Notes under the pieces: generated by a model | Databases searched by the model: none | What the model saw: the letters and a program-made list of their open reading frames with translations, nothing else | Told to the model about the DNA's origin: nothing | Part shown: positions 4,605 through 7,514 of the stretch, in pieces | How the letters are laid out: each line of letters starts with the position of its first letter | Numbering within the stretch: position 1 is the first letter of the stretch | Translations under genes and position numbers: made by a program | DNA from: an uncultured Ruminococcus sp. | Lineage (GTDB): Bacteria > Bacillota > Clostridia > Oscillospirales > Acutalibacteraceae | Length of the DNA stretch: 7,514 nucleotides | NCBI GenBank assembly: GCA_902773065.1 | Contig: CACYDD010000026.1 | Span: 1-7,514 of the forward strand | Direction: 5' to 3'

Positions 4605-5366
4605 TTGGGAAAAATAATAGCAGTAACGAATCAAAAGGGCGGCGTCGGTAAAACTACTACGGCGGTAAATGTCAGTGCAGGTATCGGCAAGCTTGGCAAA
4701 AAATGCCTTCTTGTGGATGTTGACCCTCAGGGCAATGCAACAAGCGGTGTCGGCGTAGACAAACGCTCCATTAAATTTTCATCATACAATATCTTAATTG
4801 AGGGAACAAAAGCAGAAGAAGCTGTGATACATACGGAATATGAGAATCTGGATATCATTCCTTCCAGTATTGAACTGGCGGCGGCAGATATTGAGCTGGC
4901 GGATATTGAGTGCAGAGAATCAAGACTAAAAAATGCGATTGCACTGATTAAGGGAAATTATGATTATATTTTCATAGATTGTCCTCCGTCACTTGGACTG
5001 ATTACAACCAATGCGCTTTGTGCGGCGGATACCATTCTTGTGCCGATCCAGCCGGAATATTACGCACTGGAAGGACTTTCACAGCTGATGAACAGTGTCA
5101 GGATCGTCAAAAGGCGGTATAACAGCTACCTTGACATTGAGGGAGTTCTTCTGACAATGTATGACGGAAGGCTGAATCTTACTCAGCAGGTAGTGCAGGA
5201 GGTAAAGAAATTCTTTCCGCGAAAGGTGTTTCCTGTTGTCATACCGAGGGGCGTAAGGCTTTCGGAAGCACCGAGCTTCGGTATGCCGATTATGTATTTT
5301 GACAAGGCAAGCAAAGGTTCAGCAGCGTATATGGATCTTGCAAAGCATATTGCTAATCAAAATTAA
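4605..5366 (+). CDS. parA: Chromosome-partitioning ATPase ParA (Soj)
   Basis: A deviant Walker ATPase that forms ATP dimers on the nucleoid, is stimulated by ParB and helps move and organise origins; in Bacillus, Soj also modulates DnaA. The 253 residues are full length for the chromosomal type with no N-terminal HTH. KGGVGKTT (11-18) is the deviant Walker A with signature lysine K11, VDVDPQGN (37-44) is the switch I region, and FIDCPPS (123-129) is the Walker B region with D125. The late basic block IPRGVRLSEAPSFG is typical of the family and contributes to DNA binding. The start is TTG, fixed by AGGAGGG 7 bases upstream; MGKIIAVTNQKGGVGKTT is the usual beginning. It has its own extended -10 promoter and is separated from parB by a 107-base repeat-bearing gap, where many genomes have overlap or a few bases. 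Confidence 0.97.
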   Translation: MGKIIAVTNQKGGVGKTTTAVNVSAGIGKLGKKCLLVDVDPQGNATSGVGVDKRSIKFSSYNILIEGTKAEEAVIHTEYENLDIIPSSIELAAADIELADIECRESRLKNAIALIKGNYDYIFIDCPPSLGLITTNALCAADTILVPIQPEYYALEGLSQLMNSVRIVKRRYNSYLDIEGVLLTMYDGRLNLTQQVVQEVKKFFPRKVFPVVIPRGVRLSEAPSFGMPIMYFDKASKGSAAYMDLAKHIANQN

Positions 5367-5375
5367 AAATATAAA

Positions 5376-5450
5376 GTTTCGACCACCTTTTCAAAGGTGG
5401 CAGGGTGCATGGGGCATAGCCCCTGCCGGGGTTTGGGGCAGAGTCCCGAC
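5376..5450. repeat. GC-rich multi-hairpin intergenic repeat between parA and parB
   Basis: After the AT-rich end of parA the base composition jumps. CCACCTT (5383-5389) pairs with AAGGTGG (5394-5400) around TTCA, and GGGGC (5411-5415) pairs with GCCCC (5419-5423). A GC-rich run with GGGGTTTGGGGCAGAGTCCC follows, ending at CCCGAC (5445-5450). No T-run follows, so it is not a standard terminator. I recall very similar intergenic sequence in Ruminococcus-like genomes, so I call it a dispersed repeat, but the other copies are not in this window. It probably lies in the parA-parB transcript and could alter mRNA stability. Confidence 0.65.
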
Positions 5451-5473
5451 AATAAAAAGAAGGTGACAGAAAA

Positions 5474-6331
5474 ATGGCAGCAAAAAAAGGAGGACTCGGA
5501 AAGGGTCTTGATCTGATATTTATGGAAAACGAAACCGATGACGGCAGCGGAGCAGTAACGCTGAAAATCAGCGATATCGAACCAAACCGTTCCCAACCGA
5601 GACAGGAGTTTGACGAGGAAGCTCTCAGAGAGTTGGCTGACTCCATAGCGCAGCACGGTATTTTACAGCCGCTGCTTGTACGCCCTCTGCCTGACGGCGG
5701 CTATCAGCTTGTGGCAGGCGAAAGAAGATGGAGAGCGAGCCGCATGGCAGGGATCATGGAAGTGCCTGTGATCATCAAAGAAATGACAGACTCCGAAATG
5801 ATGCAGATATCCATGATTGAAAATCTGCAAAGGGAAAATCTGAATCCCGTTGAAGAAGCATTAGGTTACAGAGTACTTTCGGAGGAATATGGACTGACAC
5901 AGGATGAAATATCAAAGTCAGTCGGAAAAAGCCGCCCTGTTATCGCCAATTCCATGCGGCTGTTAAAACTTCCGCAGGAAGTACTTGATATGGTAACGGC
6001 AGGAGAGATTTCGGCAGGTCATGCAAGAGCGTTGTTAGGCTTTGAAGATGAAGAATTACTGATTAAAACAGCAGAGATGATCAAAACAAACGACCTGACT
6101 GTTCGTGACGTTGAGAAATTTGCCAAAAAAGCAAATGCAGAGAAAAAGGCGGTATCTGCACCGACCCACAGCAGAAATTCATTTTATGATGAAGTGGAGC
6201 TTGCACTGAATGAACATCTGAGCCGTAAAGTTAAGGTCAAAAATGGCAAGGACGGCAGCAGTGGTATTCTCGAAATAGAATTCTACAGTGAGGACGATCT
6301 TGCGGAACTGGCAAAGCTTTTTGACAGTTAA
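5474..6331 (+). CDS. parB: Chromosome-partitioning protein ParB (Spo0J)
   Basis: ParB is a CTP-dependent clamp that loads at parS, spreads on DNA, stimulates ParA and recruits SMC. The 285 residues begin with the ParA-contacting motif LGKGLDLIF (8-16). Then come box I SQPRQEF (40-46), the CTP boxes GERRWRA (82-88) and ENLQR (116-120), and the helix-turn-helix GKSRPVIANSMRLLKL (151-166). R154 and G182 match the parS-type specificity residues (R...G), unlike the Q and R of Noc at the same places; the two in between are S160 and K165. The C-terminal 40 residues fit the dimerisation domain. ATG 5474 has AGAAGGTGA 7 bases upstream. It most likely shares the parA transcript, and three parS sites lie about 1 kb upstream. 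Confidence 0.97.
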   Translation: MAAKKGGLGKGLDLIFMENETDDGSGAVTLKISDIEPNRSQPRQEFDEEALRELADSIAQHGILQPLLVRPLPDGGYQLVAGERRWRASRMAGIMEVPVIIKEMTDSEMMQISMIENLQRENLNPVEEALGYRVLSEEYGLTQDEISKSVGKSRPVIANSMRLLKLPQEVLDMVTAGEISAGHARALLGFEDEELLIKTAEMIKTNDLTVRDVEKFAKKANAEKKAVSAPTHSRNSFYDEVELALNEHLSRKVKVKNGKDGSSGILEIEFYSEDDLAELAKLFDS

Positions 6332-6366
6332 GTGTAAAATTATATATGGAATACAATGATATTTTA

Positions 6367-6375
6367 TGCTATAAT
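6367..6375 (+). promoter_or_regulatory. Possible extended -10 promoter before the DUF2262 gene
   Basis: TGCTATAAT is a perfect extended -10; the -35 at 17 bp (TGGAAT, 6347-6352) is poor. Initiation near 6382 would leave a leader of only about 9 bases and exclude most of the AGGGAAG at 6376-6382, so the promoter and that ribosome site cannot both serve the same mRNA. Confidence 0.45.
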
Positions 6376-6390
6376 AGGGAAGTGGATACG

Positions 6391-6858
6391 ATGGAACTGT
6401 ATGATGAAATTCTCGGTAAGTTTATTTCTGATGGAAATAATTTTTTCGGAAATATTGAGATTAACGGCAATCAGACAGAATTGATTTTTAAAGTCATTAC
6501 AGACGAACAGAACACTGTTGACAGGGCAATCACCAACGGCAGAAAATTCATTTCGGAATTTGAAAAATGGGATAAGGCAATGCGTGAATATGCCGCAAAG
6601 AAACTGACAGCGAATGCCAATGACTGGCTTGCGGATTCATTGGAAGATGAAGACGAAAATGCAGAGTTTGAAGAAATTACCGAAGAGGATTTTGCCAAAC
6701 GTTTGATTCTTGATACAATTATCATATATGGTACTGTATATGACGAAGAAAATAAATTTACAGCATATTACGGTGATGATGATATGTTCTGGGGACACAG
6801 TATCGAAATCATGGGTTCGTTTGAAAACGGTATCAATTTCGCAGCTATATGCGGATAA
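6391..6858 (+). CDS. DUF2262-like protein of unknown function
   Basis: A 155-residue acidic soluble protein with no signal peptide or membrane segment. The C-terminal pattern FWGHSIEIMG (133-142) followed by a glycine-bounded tail ending in AAICG, together with the early ILGKF...NFFGNIEINGNQTEL segment, is what I associate with the DUF2262 family; this is memory of a motif, not a search. The centre (81-101) is a run rich in Asp and Glu. The family has no known biochemical role, though its members are sometimes compared with immunity-type proteins of toxin systems; nothing here shows a toxin partner. ATG 6391 is chosen because AGGGAAG lies 8 bases upstream; an in-frame ATG at 6346 has no ribosome site and would translate through the likely -10. 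It lies 59 bases after parB and 31 bases before serS. Confidence 0.75.
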   Translation: MELYDEILGKFISDGNNFFGNIEINGNQTELIFKVITDEQNTVDRAITNGRKFISEFEKWDKAMREYAAKKLTANANDWLADSLEDEDENAEFEEITEEDFAKRLILDTIIIYGTVYDEENKFTAYYGDDDMFWGHSIEIMGSFENGINFAAICG

Positions 6859-6889
6859 ATATAAAAGATTTTTTAAAGGAGAAAGAACA

Positions 6890-7514
6890 ATGATAGACAT
6901 TAAACTGATCAGAGATAACCCCGATGAGGTAAAGGCAAAAATCAAAAAGAGAGAAATGGATCTCGACAGCGTTGTTGACGAGATCAGAGAAGTTGATGCG
7001 GCAAAGCGTGAACAGCTTGGCAAGGTGGAAGCAATGAAGGCAGAGCAGAACGCTGCAAGCAAGCAGATACCGCAGATCAAAAAAGCAGGCGGCGATGCTT
7101 CTGAGATCATGGCGAAAATGAAGGAGCTTGTTGCTCAAATTAAAGAGGGTGACAAAGTGGTTTCGGAACTTGAAGAAAAGCAGAAGAGCCTTCTTTTATC
7201 GCTGCCGAACCTTCCCGATGATGATGTTGCCGCAGGCGGCAAGGAGCAGAACGAGCCTGTACGCTACTACGGAGAGAAGCCGCAGTTTGATTTTAAAATG
7301 AAAAATCATGTTGACCTTTGCGAAGGTCTTGGTCTGATCGATTACGAAAGAGGTGCGAAAATCGCAGGCGCAGGCAGCTGGCTCTATCGCGGCTGGGGTG
7401 CAAGACTGGAATGGGCACTGTTGAATTTCTTTATCAGCGAGCATATCAAGGACGGATTTGAATTTATCCTTCCGCCGCATATGCTTGGCTATCAGTGTGG
7501 CTATGTAGCAGGTC
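6890..7514 (+). CDS. serS: Seryl-tRNA synthetase, 5' part
   Basis: SerS is the class II synthetase that charges tRNA(Ser) with serine. The frame runs off the window end, with 208 residues of about 425 visible. It begins MIDIKLIRDNPDEVKAKIKKR, the standard SerS opening. Residues about 30-105, rich in Lys, Glu and Ala, form the long antiparallel coiled-coil arm that grips the tRNA(Ser) variable loop. LPNLPDDDV leads into the catalytic domain, where GAGSWLYRGWGARLEWALLNFF resembles the G-x-x-F/W-x-x-x-x-G-x-x-x-x-L-x-x-A-L stretch of motif 1. AGGAG (6877-6881) is 8 bases before the ATG. The upstream gap of 31 bases is too short for a T-box leader, so control must come from further upstream. Codons such as CAG, AAG and GGC are richer in GC at the third base than in the neighbours, as expected for a highly expressed gene. 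Confidence 0.97.
   Translation, partial: MIDIKLIRDNPDEVKAKIKKREMDLDSVVDEIREVDAAKREQLGKVEAMKAEQNAASKQIPQIKKAGGDASEIMAKMKELVAQIKEGDKVVSELEEKQKSLLLSLPNLPDDDVAAGGKEQNEPVRYYGEKPQFDFKMKNHVDLCEGLGLIDYERGAKIAGAGSWLYRGWGARLEWALLNFFISEHIKDGFEFILPPHMLGYQCGYVAG

Noticed and set aside
4386..4634. Minus-strand frame of 82 residues over the parA promoter
   Set aside because: It crosses parS, the truncated repeat and the parA start, with no ribosome site; coincidental opening in AT-rich DNA.
6346..6390. Upstream ATG for the DUF2262 gene
   Set aside because: No ribosome site before it, and the added residues would be translated through a perfect -10 hexamer.
6859..6889. T-box riboswitch for serS
   Set aside because: Only 31 bases separate serS from the preceding gene, with no specifier stem, T-box sequence or terminator.

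Overview
The window looks like a chromosomal segment near the replication origin of a low- to mid-GC Firmicute, most likely a Ruminococcus-like member of the Oscillospiraceae/Ruminococcaceae. Reasons: the conserved order rsmG - noc - parA(soj) - parB(spo0J), followed by serS; strong AGGAGG-type ribosome binding sites; a TTG start on parA; parS sites; and a GC-rich hairpin repeat between parA and parB of a type I recall from Ruminococcus-like genomes. The genus is inferred from style and gene order, not from a database match. All supported genes lie on the + strand.

Layout. 1-540: 3' part of rsmG (16S rRNA m7G methyltransferase). 541-811: an imperfect inverted-repeat (MITE-like) element, then a good promoter. 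812-2737: a tightly overlapping three-gene cassette with an XRE regulator carrying a C-terminal AbrB/SpoVT-like domain, an ABC ATPase and an ABC-2 permease. 2738-3164: a 427-base gap with a hairpin, a rho-independent terminator, a perfect DnaA box and repeated TTGAAAAC motifs. 3165-4001: noc. 4002-4604: a strong terminator, three parS sites embedded in tandem palindromic repeats of about 165 bp, and the parA promoter. 4605-5366: parA. 5367-5473: a hairpin repeat. 5474-6331: parB. 6391-6858: a DUF2262-like protein. 6890-7514: 5' part of serS, cut by the window end.

How it works together. ParB loads at the three parS sites, ParA ATPase acts on ParB, and together they segregate the origin region. 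Noc, a ParB paralogue, carries the residue set associated with recognition of the Noc site rather than parS, so the two CTPase clamps probably use different DNA sites. The ABC cassette is unrelated to segregation and looks like an insertion between rsmG and noc, which are usually adjacent.

The most notable structure is the parS region. All three parS copies share the same T in the centre. They lie in the same orientation at the junctions of tandem palindromic units, and a third, truncated unit has lost its parS just upstream of the parA promoter. I see no clearly new multi-gene system here. The unusual points are the parS repeat array, the iterated motifs before noc, and the two intergenic repeat insertions.
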